Below are positions 9,617 to 18,483 of a stretch of DNA of 64,000 bases, one piece after another. Origin of the DNA: Plesiomonas shigelloides (GTDB taxonomy: Bacteria > Pseudomonadota > Gammaproteobacteria > Enterobacterales > CAMTGL01); assembly GCF_900087055.1 (NCBI RefSeq), contig NZ_LT575468.1:1364001-1428000 (forward strand), written 5' to 3'. A model generated the notes under the pieces. That model did not search any database and was not told where the DNA came from. It saw only the letters and a list, made by a program, of their open reading frames with translations. Made by a program: the position numbers and the translations under genes. Numbering within the stretch: the first letter of the stretch is position 1; the number at the start of each line of letters is the position of its first letter.

Positions 9617-9637
9617 GGCGGCCTGAATCAGGCCGCC
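9617..9637. other. intercistronic hairpin between cadB and cadA
   Basis: GGCGGCCTGA-A-TCAGGCCGCC is a perfect inverted repeat centred on one base and ending about 20 bases before the cadA start on the coding strand. No T-run follows, so it more likely affects mRNA processing or stability than termination. Confidence 0.55.
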
Positions 9638-9665
9638 GGTATAAACGTAATTTCCGGATTTACAT

Positions 9666-10988
9666 TTACGCTTGTGGCTGTTTAGCGGCTTCGCGTTTTG
9701 CCACTTTGCGGACATAAAACATTAAGATAATCAGGGAAACGATAAAGGTGCCGGCCAGAGGGCCTTGTTCACCACCGGCCAGCGCGATGAAACAGAAGGC
9801 ACTACCCAGCACACCGGCAGCCAGACTGAGCATGTTCTTCACGTTTGCGCCTTCCATCCGGATCAGGTTGATACAGGAGTAGAAGTACGGCAGCATGGTC
9901 AGCAGTACCGCGATGCTGGTGATTTGAGTAAACAGGTTGGCTGCGCTGCCGCCTTGGGCGCCTAAGAAGGCCACCAGAATCATCAGTACAGTCATTTTGA
10001 TTGAGGCCAGAATCAGCCCTTTACGTGGAATGCCTGATTCAGACATTTCACCGTACACGGCTGGGAAGTTACCGTCTTTCGCCGCACGCGCACCGGCTTG
10101 ACCTACCAGCATCATCCACGAACCCAGGGACGTTAAGCAGGCCAGAGCGGTAAACAGAGATACCACTCCGTTAGCCCAGTTACCGACCATCAAAGAGGCC
10201 GCCATACCAAACGGTGCACCGGATTTAGCCAACTCTTCAGCTGGGAACATGCCGCTAATCGCTTGCGTTGCCGCGATGTACACGATACCGGCTAAGGCCG
10301 TACCCAGCATGGTTGCCAGGGGCACAGTACGCTTCGGATTATCCACCAACCCGGTACTTACAGAGGCTGATTCCACCCCGATAAAGGCCCACAGACACAG
10401 AATAACGGCCTGAGTAATTGCGGTTGAATCAGGTTTCGCCGAGACGTTCCAGCTGGCGGCATAGGTGTGTGGATCGAACCAGAACCAGCCAAACAGCGCG
10501 GTACCCACAACTGGGATCAACACCAGTACGACGCCCATGGTAGTCAGTCGGCTGACGAAGCCACCGCCTAACAGGTTGACGAAAGTAAAGAACCAAACAA
10601 TCGCGATCGACGCGATAGCGGCAGGGATGTGTTCGTTCAGAATAGGGAAGAAGGTGGACAGGTAGGATACCGCCGTGATGGCGATCGCCAAGTTACCGAT
10701 CCAGTTCGCATGGTAGTAAAGAACCCCGGTTTGGAAACCGAAAATCGGGGCGACTTCACCGGCATACGCTACCGGACCACCGGCTTGCGGGTTGGTGGTG
10801 GCCATCCGTGCATAAACATAAGCCAGGGCCAGTGCACCCACCAGTGAAATCATCCAGCTGAAAATGGTAATTGAACCGTATGCAGCCAGACTGGAGGGCA
10901 ATAATGCGATACCACTGCCCATCATATTACCGGCGACAAGGCCGGTACAGGCAATTAAGCCTATTCTTTTGGTGCTATCAGATGACAT
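9666..10988 (-). CDS. cadB: lysine/cadaverine antiporter CadB
   Basis: CadB is the APC-superfamily inner-membrane antiporter that imports lysine in exchange for cadaverine at low pH. The 440-residue protein (E. coli 444) has about 12 predicted membrane segments and begins with the substrate-binding GNMMGSGIALLPSSLA motif of helix 1. AGGPVAYAGEVAP and WAFIGVESASVSTGLV are also conserved. It is the promoter-proximal gene of cadBA. The upstream region is 756 bases long and AT-rich, and must carry the regulated promoter. It is paralogous to the antiporter at 28102-29463, which shares the NMMGSG motif. Confidence 0.95.
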   Translation of the reverse strand: MSSDSTKRIGLIACTGLVAGNMMGSGIALLPSSLAAYGSITIFSWMISLVGALALAYVYARMATTNPQAGGPVAYAGEVAPIFGFQTGVLYYHANWIGNLAIAITAVSYLSTFFPILNEHIPAAIASIAIVWFFTFVNLLGGGFVSRLTTMGVVLVLIPVVGTALFGWFWFDPHTYAASWNVSAKPDSTAITQAVILCLWAFIGVESASVSTGLVDNPKRTVPLATMLGTALAGIVYIAATQAISGMFPAEELAKSGAPFGMAASLMVGNWANGVVSLFTALACLTSLGSWMMLVGQAGARAAKDGNFPAVYGEMSESGIPRKGLILASIKMTVLMILVAFLGAQGGSAANLFTQITSIAVLLTMLPYFYSCINLIRMEGANVKNMLSLAAGVLGSAFCFIALAGGEQGPLAGTFIVSLIILMFYVRKVAKREAAKQPQA

Positions 10989-11744
10989 ATATGCGCTCCG
11001 GTTTCATTTTTCGTTAATACATGAATCGTCCTGCGTTTGTGATCGCCGAAATAAATACATTACGTCATATATACGGAGCGCGAATGACTCCGTAAGTAGG
11101 CTTTGTTTTAAAATCCGGTATGTTAACCAGACTCTTGTCAGAAAAATTAGCGTGCTTTTATTTGGCGCTATCAAAAGCGTGTACGATGAACCTGTTTTTT
11201 GCAAAGCGGAATGCAAATAAATAATTATGAGTGTCAGGTTTTAAAGTGATACCAAGTGTTGCGTTATTTAATTAAATGGTGTTTCGGTAAAATGCCCAGC
11301 CTTGTTTTTATTATCATTTATCCAATATGTGACTTTATTTGCTTAAATGTCTTATATATTGCTGGTGGTGTGTATTGTCACGTGAGGCTTGCTGATTTTG
11401 TTCTTCCTACCTGTGTTGTACGTGGCGCTTGAGCGGGGTGTAAAACGGTATTGCGATGTTAGGGGATTACCCAGCAAAAGCGGTGACAACTCGTGCCAAA
11501 TCGAGTCAGACCGCGGGTTCGATGATGGCGTGCTGAGAAGTGCAACGTTGTGCAAGGGCGATTTAACCTCCAATAGGCTCATCTAAAGCAGGGGCATTGG
11601 CGGTAATCGATAGCCAATGAGTCAGAAAATATACAAAAGACTGTATATCTGGGTAAATTTACAGTGTTTCCCTTTAAACGTGATGGCAGGTGGTTATAAT
11701 CGTCAGCCAACTTTGTCCATACGTGATTTTCTGCTGTAACCCTC
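10989..11744. other. cadBA upstream region, long and without a clear gene
   Basis: About 750 bases lie between the divergent cadB and the membrane protein at 11745. Several open frames of 60-120 codons cross it, none with both a ribosome binding site and a recognisable product. The cadBA promoter and CadC sites are expected in the left part but are not defined enough to mark. On the right, TATAAT at 11695-11700 is a good -10 element for the gene at 11745, although its -35 is weak. Confidence 0.4.
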
Positions 11745-12755
11745 ATGACCACACACACATCTGCGCCGGTGCGATTCCCGAAAGAATGGTTCGCGCTAAC
11801 AATTGTTTACAGTTTTACCGGTGCCGCGATCTTGGCTTCGATAATTTTTTCCCTGCTGCTGTTTTTATCCATCGACAATAATCCGTTGATGAAATGGCTG
11901 TTCGGGGCGCTGGCTGTTATTTTCGAGCTGGGTAAGTTTTATGTCTGGTATGAGTTTGGCGAACGGCGCGCGCGTCGGGATGTCAGCGGCGCGCTTTCGG
12001 CGCTGGTGTTCTATTCCATCCTCGCGGCAATTTCTATTGGCGGCAGTATCGGCGGTATTAACAGCGCCACCAATACGGCACTGAACATTCAGGCGCAGCA
12101 CCAACGCGAAACCGCACGTTATGATGAGCAGATTGCCGCGATTGAGCGACAGATCAAACTCAACGAAACCGCGGCGATGAAGTATATCGAGCTGGATCGA
12201 ATTTCTAGCGGCGTGAAGCGAATGCAAGAGGCGAATACCGCCTTGCGTTTGCAGCAAGATAAACTGCGATTGGAGCGTGATGCGCGTCCGGTGAGTGAGC
12301 AATCGTCAATGCTGGGGCTGATGAGCAGTCTGGCGGATGGCCTGCATTGGTCTGTGGCGCAAGTGCAATTTGCGCTGGTGTGTTTTTTGTCGCTGCTGCT
12401 GGATGTGTTTGCAGCCTTTTTTGTCGGCTTGATTGGTGAGGAAAATCGCTTCCGTCGCCGCTGGCTGGCAGAACAACAAGAAAAAACGCGGCAAGCTGAG
12501 CGAGATGCCGCAAACACCGCCGAATTACCTCAGCCGGAGCCTGAATTACCGCCGGAGCCGGTGTTAACGCCGTTTGAGCGGGTGCGCGATGCACTGCTCA
12601 ATGGTCATTTGCGCTGCAGTAAAAAGCAGGTGGCGCAAGAGCTGCAATTGCCGCCCGAGCATGTGGACAGCATTTTCCACCAGCTGATGGAGCAGGGGAT
12701 TTTAGGCCAGCGGCCAAATCGGCACTATTATGTCAACGATATGTCACTGACATGA
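11745..12755 (+). CDS. uncharacterised membrane protein with coiled coil and winged helix
   Basis: I do not recognise a named family. The 336-residue protein has predicted membrane segments at about 15-42, 48-70 and 82-105. A charged helical region, probably coiled coil, spans 113-180 (QIAAIERQIKLNETAAMKY and onward), and a fourth membrane segment lies at 205-231. A charged linker and a Pro/Glu-rich stretch (256-275) lead to a C-terminal region of about 60 residues. It reads as a winged helix: RVRDALLNG, then a helix-turn-helix around KKQVAQELQLPPEHVDSIF, then GILGQRPNRHYYV as the wing. By topology, the coiled coil and the winged helix lie on opposite sides only if the segment count is odd between them; with four segments the N-terminus and tail are on the same side. 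It sits alone before rlmKL. A membrane-bound regulator is possible but unproven. Confidence 0.75.
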   Translation: MTTHTSAPVRFPKEWFALTIVYSFTGAAILASIIFSLLLFLSIDNNPLMKWLFGALAVIFELGKFYVWYEFGERRARRDVSGALSALVFYSILAAISIGGSIGGINSATNTALNIQAQHQRETARYDEQIAAIERQIKLNETAAMKYIELDRISSGVKRMQEANTALRLQQDKLRLERDARPVSEQSSMLGLMSSLADGLHWSVAQVQFALVCFLSLLLDVFAAFFVGLIGEENRFRRRWLAEQQEKTRQAERDAANTAELPQPEPELPPEPVLTPFERVRDALLNGHLRCSKKQVAQELQLPPEHVDSIFHQLMEQGILGQRPNRHYYVNDMSLT

Positions 12756-12829
12756 TGTAAACGCCGCTTAGCGCACTGAAGGTATGATGCGCTGAATACA
12801 CGTCTGCCGTATGGCAGCGCGGAACTTGG

Positions 12830-12862
12830 AGCCGGACGCAGCCATGCTGTTTCCGGCTTTTT
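12830..12862 (+). terminator. terminator after the membrane/winged-helix gene
   Basis: AGCCGGA (12830-12836) pairs with TCCGGCT (12852-12858), followed by TTTT. The loop of 15 bases contains a further small GCA/TGC pairing. Confidence 0.6.
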
Positions 12863-12949
12863 GCTGCCGGCGTCTAGAGCCGTATAGGCCGAGCAAGAAT
12901 GGCCACGATGACAACACGATTATTCACGGACTTTAAAGCCGAGAATGCG

Positions 12950-12955
12950 TATAAT
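12950..12955 (+). promoter_or_regulatory. -10 element for rlmKL
   Basis: A perfect TATAAT lies 33 bases before the rlmKL start. No good -35 hexamer is found at 16-18 bases; the closest TTC-rich stretch is at 12922-12928. Confidence 0.45.
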
Positions 12956-12987
12956 AGACCACAATTTTTCTTGAAATCAGAGACACG

Positions 12988-15117
12988 ATGAAAGCATTGT
13001 TTGCAACAACAGCCCGGGGATTGGAAGAACTGCTGAAAACGGAGCTGGAGAGCCTCGGAGCACAAGAGTGTAAGCTGACACAAGGCGGCGTACATTTCAA
13101 AGGGGACATGGCAACCATGTACCGCAGCATGATGTGGAGCCGTCTGGCATCCCGTATTTTGCTGCCTCTGGCGACCTTCAAGGTGTTCAGCGAGCTGGAT
13201 CTTTACCTCGGGGCAGGCAGTGTGAGCTGGCAGGATATGTTCGATGTGAACGATACCTTCGCCGTTGATTTTACCGGTACCAACAATGAAATCCGTAATA
13301 GCCAATTTGGTGCGGTACGGGTTAAAGATGCGATTGTTGACCACTTCAGCCGTAAAACCGGCCAGCGCCCGAATGTTGAGCGTCAGGATGCGGATATCCG
13401 TATCAACGTGTACTTAAACCGTGATGAAGCGGTGATGTCACTGGATTTGTGCGGCGACAGTCTGCACCAGCGTGGCTACCGTGACCGTACCGGTGCGGCG
13501 CCATTGAAAGAAAACTTGGCGGCGGCGCTGGTGCTGCGCTCTGGCTGGCAGATTGGTACACCGCTGGTGGATCCTATGTGCGGCTCGGGGACATTGCTGA
13601 TTGAAGCGGCGATGATGGCGGCGGATGTCGCGCCAGCATTGTGGCGTGAGCAGTGGGGCTTTTTAGCGTGGAAAGGCCACGACCGCGATATTTGGAAATC
13701 AATTCGTGATGAAGCGCAGGCGCGTGCACATGCAGGGATCAGCCGTACCGAGCCGCTGTTCTTCGGTATCGATAACGATCAGCGCGTGATTGACCGTGCG
13801 AAAACCAACATCCGTAATGCCGGCCTGAATCGTCTGATTAGCGTTGGACGTGCCGATGCGGTTGCGTTGGAAAATCCACTGACCGCAGAGCAAAAAGCCG
13901 CGGGCGTACGCGGTACGGTATTGTCTAACCCGCCGTACGGTGAGCGTTTGGGCTCGGTGCCAGCGCTGATTGCCCTGCATACCGTGTTTGGTCGTCGTTT
14001 GAAGCAGCAATTCCCTGGCTGGCGTTTATCCTTGTTCAGTGGCGCGCCTGAGTTGCTGAGCTGTCTGCAGATGCGTGCTGAGCGTCAGTTCAAGGCTAAA
14101 AACGGCCCGTTGGACTGTGTGCAGAAGAACTACCAAATCGCTGAACAAACACAAGATAGCGCGCCGACGTCGTTCAAAGGGGCGGAAGATTTCGCTAACC
14201 GTCTGCGCAAGAACATCAAAAAACTCGACAAGTGGGCGGAGAAAGAAGGTCTGGAAGCCTACCGTCTGTATGACGCCGACTTGCCCGATTACAACGTGGC
14301 GATTGACCGCTACCTTGATCATATCGTGATCAACGAATACGCCGCGCCAAAAGACATCGATGAGCAAAAAGCCCGTCATCGCCTGTTTGATCTGGTGGTG
14401 GCAGTACTGGATGTCACCGGTGTGGAAGCGGACAAAATTATCCTGAAAGTCCGTGAGCGTAAAAAAGGCAGCAGCCAGTACGAGAAGATGGCGGAAAAAG
14501 GCGAGTACTTCGTGGTGCACGAATACAATGCCAGCCTGTGGGTCAACCTGACCGATTATCTGGATACCGGTCTGTTCCTTGACCACCGTCTGACTCGTCG
14601 CATGTTGGGCGAAATGGCGCAGGGCAAGCGTTTCCTGAACCTGTTCTCCTACACCGGCAGTGCCACTGTGCATGCGGCATTAGGCGGCGCGCGCAGTACC
14701 ACCACCGTGGATCTGTCCAACACCTATCTGAACTGGGCTGAGCAGAACCTGATCCTGAACGATATTCGCGGTAATCACCGCCTGATTCAGGCCGATTGCT
14801 TGCGCTGGTTGGAAAATGCGGATGAGCAGTTTGATCTGATCTTTATCGATCCGCCAACCTTCTCGAACTCCAAGCGTATGGAAGATTCGTTTGATGTGCA
14901 GCGCGATCACCTAAAACTGATGGAGCATCTTAAGCGTCTGTTGGCGGCGGGTGGAACCTTGGTGTTCTCCAACAACAAACGCGGTTTCAAGATGGATATG
15001 GAAGGCATGGCGGAGCTGGGCTTGGAAGCGGAAAACATTACCGCTCGCTCTCAGTCACCGGATTTCTCCCGTAACAAGCATATCCACAACTGCTGGCTGA
15101 TCCGCCACAAAGCGTAA
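12988..15117 (+). CDS. rlmL: 23S rRNA m2G2445/m7G2069 methyltransferase RlmKL
   Basis: This bifunctional enzyme makes m2G2445 (N-terminal half, RlmL) and m7G2069 (C-terminal half, RlmK) in 23S rRNA. The 709-residue protein (E. coli 702) starts [17 protein letters not shown] ferredoxin-like/THUMP region covers roughly 1-160. The first methyltransferase domain has [13 protein letters not shown] and the catalytic [10 protein letters not shown] near residue 311. The second has [14 protein letters not shown] and [12 protein letters not shown] near residue 620. It is a single gene after a TATAAT-bearing promoter, and is followed by the small glutaredoxin-like gene and uup in the same direction. Confidence 0.96.
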   Translation: MKALFATTARGLEELLKTELESLGAQECKLTQGGVHFKGDMATMYRSMMWSRLASRILLPLATFKVFSELDLYLGAGSVSWQDMFDVNDTFAVDFTGTNNEIRNSQFGAVRVKDAIVDHFSRKTGQRPNVERQDADIRINVYLNRDEAVMSLDLCGDSLHQRGYRDRTGAAPLKENLAAALVLRSGWQIGTPLVDPMCGSGTLLIEAAMMAADVAPALWREQWGFLAWKGHDRDIWKSIRDEAQARAHAGISRTEPLFFGIDNDQRVIDRAKTNIRNAGLNRLISVGRADAVALENPLTAEQKAAGVRGTVLSNPPYGERLGSVPALIALHTVFGRRLKQQFPGWRLSLFSGAPELLSCLQMRAERQFKAKNGPLDCVQKNYQIAEQTQDSAPTSFKGAEDFANRLRKNIKKLDKWAEKEGLEAYRLYDADLPDYNVAIDRYLDHIVINEYAAPKDIDEQKARHRLFDLVVAVLDVTGVEADKIILKVRERKKGSSQYEKMAEKGEYFVVHEYNASLWVNLTDYLDTGLFLDHRLTRRMLGEMAQGKRFLNLFSYTGSATVHAALGGARSTTTVDLSNTYLNWAEQNLILNDIRGNHRLIQADCLRWLENADEQFDLIFIDPPTFSNSKRMEDSFDVQRDHLKLMEHLKRLLAAGGTLVFSNNKRGFKMDMEGMAELGLEAENITARSQSPDFSRNKHIHNCWLIRHKA

Positions 15118-15130
15118 CACAGCAACACTG

Positions 15131-15162
15131 ACGATGCCGGACTCGTAGGATTCCGGCATCGT
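15131..15162 (+). other. hairpin between rlmKL and the glutaredoxin-like gene
   Basis: ACGATGCCGGA (15131-15141) and TCCGGCATCGT (15152-15162) form a perfect 11-bp stem with a 10-base loop. No T-run follows, so full termination is doubtful; it may attenuate read-through into the next genes. Confidence 0.5.
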
Positions 15163-15182
15163 GCCAATTCAAGGATGTATTC

Positions 15183-15419
15183 ATGCCATATCGGCTTTAC
15201 CACACGGAGTTTTGCCATCTTTGTGAGATGGCGTGGGCACTGATTGTTCAGGCTGGCCTTGCGCCAGACTGTGAACAGATTGATATCGCGGGAGACGAGG
15301 CGCTGGAAGCTGACTATGGCATCCGCATCCCGGTATTACGCGATCCGGCTGGCCGGGAATTGGGCTGGCCGTTTGATTTACAACGATTACAGGAGTGGTT
15401 AGCCCATGGCGCTGATTAA
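15183..15419 (+). CDS. glutaredoxin-like (DUF836-type) thiol protein
   Basis: A 78-residue thioredoxin-fold protein. YHTEFCHLC near the N-terminus places a CxxC redox motif after the first strand, as in glutaredoxins. The cis-proline region is seen in GIRIPVLRD, and the helix QRLQEWLAHG closes the fold. This matches the DUF836 glutaredoxin family; substrate and partner are unknown. AAGGATG about 8 bases before the start gives a good ribosome binding site. Its last 14 bases overlap the start of uup, so the two genes are co-transcribed and probably translationally coupled. Confidence 0.8.
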   Translation: MPYRLYHTEFCHLCEMAWALIVQAGLAPDCEQIDIAGDEALEADYGIRIPVLRDPAGRELGWPFDLQRLQEWLAHGAD

Positions 15420-17331
15420 CCTCACCGGCGCATACCTTTCTTACAGCGATGCGCCGCTGCTGGATCATACCGAACTGCATATTGAGCCGAACGAGCGGGT
15501 TTGTTTAGTTGGCCGTAACGGAGCCGGTAAGTCGACCCTGATGAAAGTGCTGGCTGGCGAGCAAAAGCTTGATGATGGCCGCCTGCAGGTGCAGCAAGAT
15601 GTTGTGGTTGCGCGTTTGGAGCAAGATCCACCGCGTGATGCGCAAGGCAGCGTGTTTGACTATGTCGCCGAAGGCGTAGAAAAAGTTGCTCAGCAACTCA
15701 AAGATTACCACGACATTTCGCTGAAGATTGCTACTGATCCGTCAGAGCAGAATCTGGCGAAAATGGCTCGTTTGCAAGAAGCGCTGGATCACTGCGATGG
15801 CTGGCGTTTTGAAAGCCGCATTCATCAGGTGATGGAACAGCTCAATCTGAAAGAGGATATGGCGCTGTCAGAGCTCTCTGGCGGTTGGCTGCGTAAAGCG
15901 GCGCTGGCGCGTGCGCTGGTTTCTGATCCTGATGTACTGCTGCTGGATGAACCGACCAACCACTTGGATGTGGATACTATTCGCTGGTTAGAATCCTTCC
16001 TCAAAGAGTATAAGGGCAGCATTGTCTTTATCTCCCACGACCGTGCGTTCATTCGTAACATGGCAACGCGCATTGTCGATCTGGATCGTGGCATTCTGGT
16101 GTCATGGCCGGGCGATTACGACAAATATCTGGAAGGCAAAGAAGAAGCCTTGCGGGTAGAAGAGCAGCAAAACGCCGAGTTCGATAAACGTCTGGCGCAG
16201 GAAGAGGTGTGGATTCGTCAGGGGATCAAAGCGCGTCGTACCCGTAACGAAGGTCGGGTGCGGGCACTGAAAGCCTTACGTCGCGAGCGTGCGGAGCGTC
16301 GTGAAGTGATGGGCACCTCGCGCATCCAAGTGGATGACGTTTCTCGCTCCGGCAAAATTGTCTTCGAGCTGGAAAATGCGGGCTACGAAGTGGATGGCAA
16401 AGTTCTGCTGAAGAACTTCACCACCACCATCATGCGTGGCGATAAGATTGCACTGGTAGGGCCTAACGGTTGCGGGAAAACCACGCTGATCAAATTGCTG
16501 CTGGGTGAGTTGCAGCCCACCACTGGCACCGTGCGTTGCGGGACTAAGCTCGATGTGGCGTATTTTGACCAGTATCGCGCTGAGTTAGACCCAGAAAAAA
16601 CCGTGATGGACAACGTGGCAGAGGGCAAGCAAGAAGTGATGGTAGCGGGCAAACCGCGTCATATTCTGGGCTATCTGCAAGATTTTCTGTTCCATCCACG
16701 TCGTGCCATGACGCCAGTCAAAGCGTTGTCCGGTGGTGAGCGTAACCGTCTGTTGTTGGCGAAGTTGCTGCTCAAACCGAACAATCTGCTGATCCTCGAT
16801 GAACCAACCAACGATCTGGACATTGAAACGCTGGAGCTGTTGGAAGAGTTGTTGGCTGAATACCAAGGCACGCTGCTGCTGGTGAGCCACGATCGTCAGT
16901 TTGTTGATAACACCGTGACAACGTGCTGGATGTTTGAAGGGGATGGTCAGGTTTCCGAGTATGTCGGTGGCTACCATGACTCGCGTCAGCAGCAAGAAGC
17001 GGTGTTCGCCACCCGCGCGGCGCAGCAGCCGAAAGCGGCAGCCAAGCCAGCAGAAGAAGCCAAGCCTGTGGCCGAAAAGCCGCGTCGTACAAGCGCGACG
17101 GTGCGTTTGAGCTATAAGCAACAACGCGAGCTTGATGAGTTGCCAGCGTTACTGGAGCAGTACGAAACCCGTATCGCCGAATTGCAGGCTGAGGTGGAAA
17201 ATCCAGAATTTTTCCAAAAACCGCATCAGGAAACATCCCGCGTGCTGAATGAATTGGCTGAAGTAGAGCAAAAGCTCGAAACGGCTTTTGAGCGTTGGGA
17301 AGAGCTGGAAAATGTCAAAAACAACAGCTAG
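15406..17331 (+). CDS. uup: ABC-F ATPase Uup
   Basis: Uup is a soluble ABC-F protein with two ATPase domains and no membrane part. The family acts on ribosomes, and E. coli Uup also limits transposon excision and helps in tolerance of branched DNA intermediates. In the 641 residues the first Walker A is GRNGAGKST (near 40), with LSGGWLRKAALARAL and LLLDEPTNHLDVDTIRWLE. The second is GPNGCGKTT (near 350), with LSGGERNRLLLAKLL and ILDEPTNDLDIETLELLEE. The Uup-type C-terminal domain follows a basic Ala/Lys-rich linker and ends in a coiled coil (about 560-641) thought to bind DNA. It overlaps the glutaredoxin-like gene by 14 bases and ends at a strong terminator. Confidence 0.96.
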   Translation: MALINLTGAYLSYSDAPLLDHTELHIEPNERVCLVGRNGAGKSTLMKVLAGEQKLDDGRLQVQQDVVVARLEQDPPRDAQGSVFDYVAEGVEKVAQQLKDYHDISLKIATDPSEQNLAKMARLQEALDHCDGWRFESRIHQVMEQLNLKEDMALSELSGGWLRKAALARALVSDPDVLLLDEPTNHLDVDTIRWLESFLKEYKGSIVFISHDRAFIRNMATRIVDLDRGILVSWPGDYDKYLEGKEEALRVEEQQNAEFDKRLAQEEVWIRQGIKARRTRNEGRVRALKALRRERAERREVMGTSRIQVDDVSRSGKIVFELENAGYEVDGKVLLKNFTTTIMRGDKIALVGPNGCGKTTLIKLLLGELQPTTGTVRCGTKLDVAYFDQYRAELDPEKTVMDNVAEGKQEVMVAGKPRHILGYLQDFLFHPRRAMTPVKALSGGERNRLLLAKLLLKPNNLLILDEPTNDLDIETLELLEELLAEYQGTLLLVSHDRQFVDNTVTTCWMFEGDGQVSEYVGGYHDSRQQQEAVFATRAAQQPKAAAKPAEEAKPVAEKPRRTSATVRLSYKQQRELDELPALLEQYETRIAELQAEVENPEFFQKPHQETSRVLNELAEVEQKLETAFERWEELENVKNNS

Positions 17332-17382
17332 TACAGAATAACTGACTGAATCTGTAACGGTTCTTTCGCTAATCTGTCATCA

Positions 17383-17434
17383 GGCCATCATACTCAGCAA
17401 TCATGCTGAACGGTATGATGGCCTTTTTCTTTTT
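17383..17434 (+). terminator. strong uup terminator
   Basis: A perfect 11-bp stem, GGCCATCATAC (17383-17393) with GTATGATGGCC (17413-17423), is followed by TTTTTCTTTTT. The 19-base loop contains an inner TCAGCA/TGCTGA pairing. Confidence 0.9.
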
Positions 17435-17517
17435 CGCTTCCCCGTGTCAGGCCTCACAAAAGCTGAATTGGCCTGAATTTTGCGCGTTGAATTCATCCCA
17501 TGATTGTTCAATTCTTA

Positions 17518-17542
17518 GAGGGGAGGAGTTACTCCTCTTCTG
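17518..17542 (+). other. rmf leader hairpin with an SD-like arm
   Basis: GAGGAG (17523-17528), loop TTA, CTCCTC (17532-17537) extends through two G-T pairs and two Watson-Crick pairs. The 5' arm GGGGAGGAG resembles a Shine-Dalgarno sequence but is 45 bases from the rmf start, where a separate site is present. Confidence 0.5.
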
Positions 17543-17573
17543 AGTCTTCCGTACCAACATGAGGGAAACCTGA

Positions 17574-17747
17574 ATGAAGAGACAAAAACGGGATCGTTTG
17601 GAACGTGCTCATTCACGTGGTTACTTTGCTGGATTAGAAGGGCGTTCGAAAGAGCTTTGCCCGTATCAAACTCTTGATGCGCGATCACATTGGTTAGGCG
17701 GTTGGCGCGAAGCAATGGAAGACAGAACGTCAAATGGTATTAAATAG
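17574..17747 (+). CDS. rmf: ribosome modulation factor Rmf
   Basis: Rmf is the small basic protein that dimerises 70S ribosomes into inactive 100S particles during stationary phase. The 57-residue product starts MKRQKRDRLERAHSRGY and keeps GRSKELCPYQTL and HWLGGWREAMEDR, nearly identical to E. coli Rmf over its first 50 residues. A GAGGG ribosome binding site precedes the ATG by about 8 bases. In E. coli rmf lies a few genes after uup, with pqiABC between; here it follows uup directly after a terminator, so it has its own promoter. The 5' leader contains a hairpin with a G-rich, SD-like arm. Confidence 0.97.
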   Translation: MKRQKRDRLERAHSRGYFAGLEGRSKELCPYQTLDARSHWLGGWREAMEDRTSNGIK

Positions 17748-17876
17748 GGCTGCCGGTATCGGAGAATAATTTACACCGGATATCACCCCGGCTGCCCTCA
17801 GAACATGCTCTTAGGACAGTCGTGACAGAGCAGTGACAGTAGTCCGCAGCCGGAATCAGTTAATCAGACATACCAC

Positions 17877-17900
17877 GGGCACTCAGGGAGTGCCCTTTTT
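17877..17900 (+). terminator. terminator downstream of rmf
   Basis: GGGCACTC (17877-17884), loop AGG, GAGTGCCC (17888-17895), then TTTTT. It is 130 bases after the rmf stop, leaving a fairly long 3' untranslated region. Confidence 0.9.
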
Positions 17901-17949
17901 GTTGCTTGGGTTTTGTTGATTAAGCTATTGGTTGCTTAAGATTGGTCGC

Positions 17950-18471
17950 TTAAGAATTGAGATTGCGCTGGCGACGTTTTTGCCAGTTGCGCGTGACCGA
18001 GTAACGCCAGATCCCGCGAATAGCAAAATACCCCACGATGGCGGCCACAATCCCACAGACAAAGCTGCCCAACAAGAATGGAGTAAACAGGTGCGAGAAG
18101 TGTCGCATCATCCACTCAGTCGTGAAATGTACTTCACCGGTGAACGGCGGTGTACCTAAGATCCAAGAGCCGACTTTATACGCACAATAGAAAATAGGCG
18201 GCATGGTCACGGGGTTGGTCAGCCACACCAGTGCGACCGATAACGGCAAATTGACCCGCAGCAAAATAGCGCCCGCCGCCGCCAACAGCATTTGGCATGG
18301 CAACGGAATGAATGCAACAAACAGTCCGACTGCAAAAGCGCCGGAAGCAGATCGACGATTCAGATTCCACAGGTTGGCATGGTGCAGCCAGCGGTTAAGA
18401 ATACGCAGGCTTTTGTGGTTCTGCATCGCCTCCTGTGAGGGCAGGTATTTCTGAATAAACTGTTTAAGCAT
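17950..18471 (-). CDS. DUF2062 membrane protein
   Basis: A 173-residue inner-membrane protein with the DUF2062 signature. An N-terminal amphipathic stretch leads to the SASGAFAVGLFVAFIPLPCQ motif, then ANSVALVWLTNP-like and PVTMPPIFYCAYKVG segments, and a final membrane helix. The biochemical role of the family is unknown. The ATG at 18471 is chosen; a GTG two codons earlier is possible, and neither has a clear ribosome binding site. It is divergent from comEC, with only 12 bases between the start codons, so the two genes' promoters must lie inside each other's coding sequence or overlap. The DUF2062-comEC-msbA neighbourhood is also seen in other gammaproteobacteria as far as I recall. Confidence 0.8.
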   Translation of the reverse strand: MLKQFIQKYLPSQEAMQNHKSLRILNRWLHHANLWNLNRRSASGAFAVGLFVAFIPLPCQMLLAAAGAILLRVNLPLSVALVWLTNPVTMPPIFYCAYKVGSWILGTPPFTGEVHFTTEWMMRHFSHLFTPFLLGSFVCGIVAAIVGYFAIRGIWRYSVTRNWQKRRQRNLNS

Positions 18472-18483
18472 GGTCACACACCG

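Noticed and set aside
11648-11675. LexA-like CTGT...ACAG pair
   Set aside because: The two halves are 16 bases apart rather than the 8 needed for a LexA box.
14026-14673. 215-codon minus-strand frame inside rlmKL
   Set aside because: Antisense to a clear, conserved gene, with His/Gln-rich composition typical of a shadow frame.
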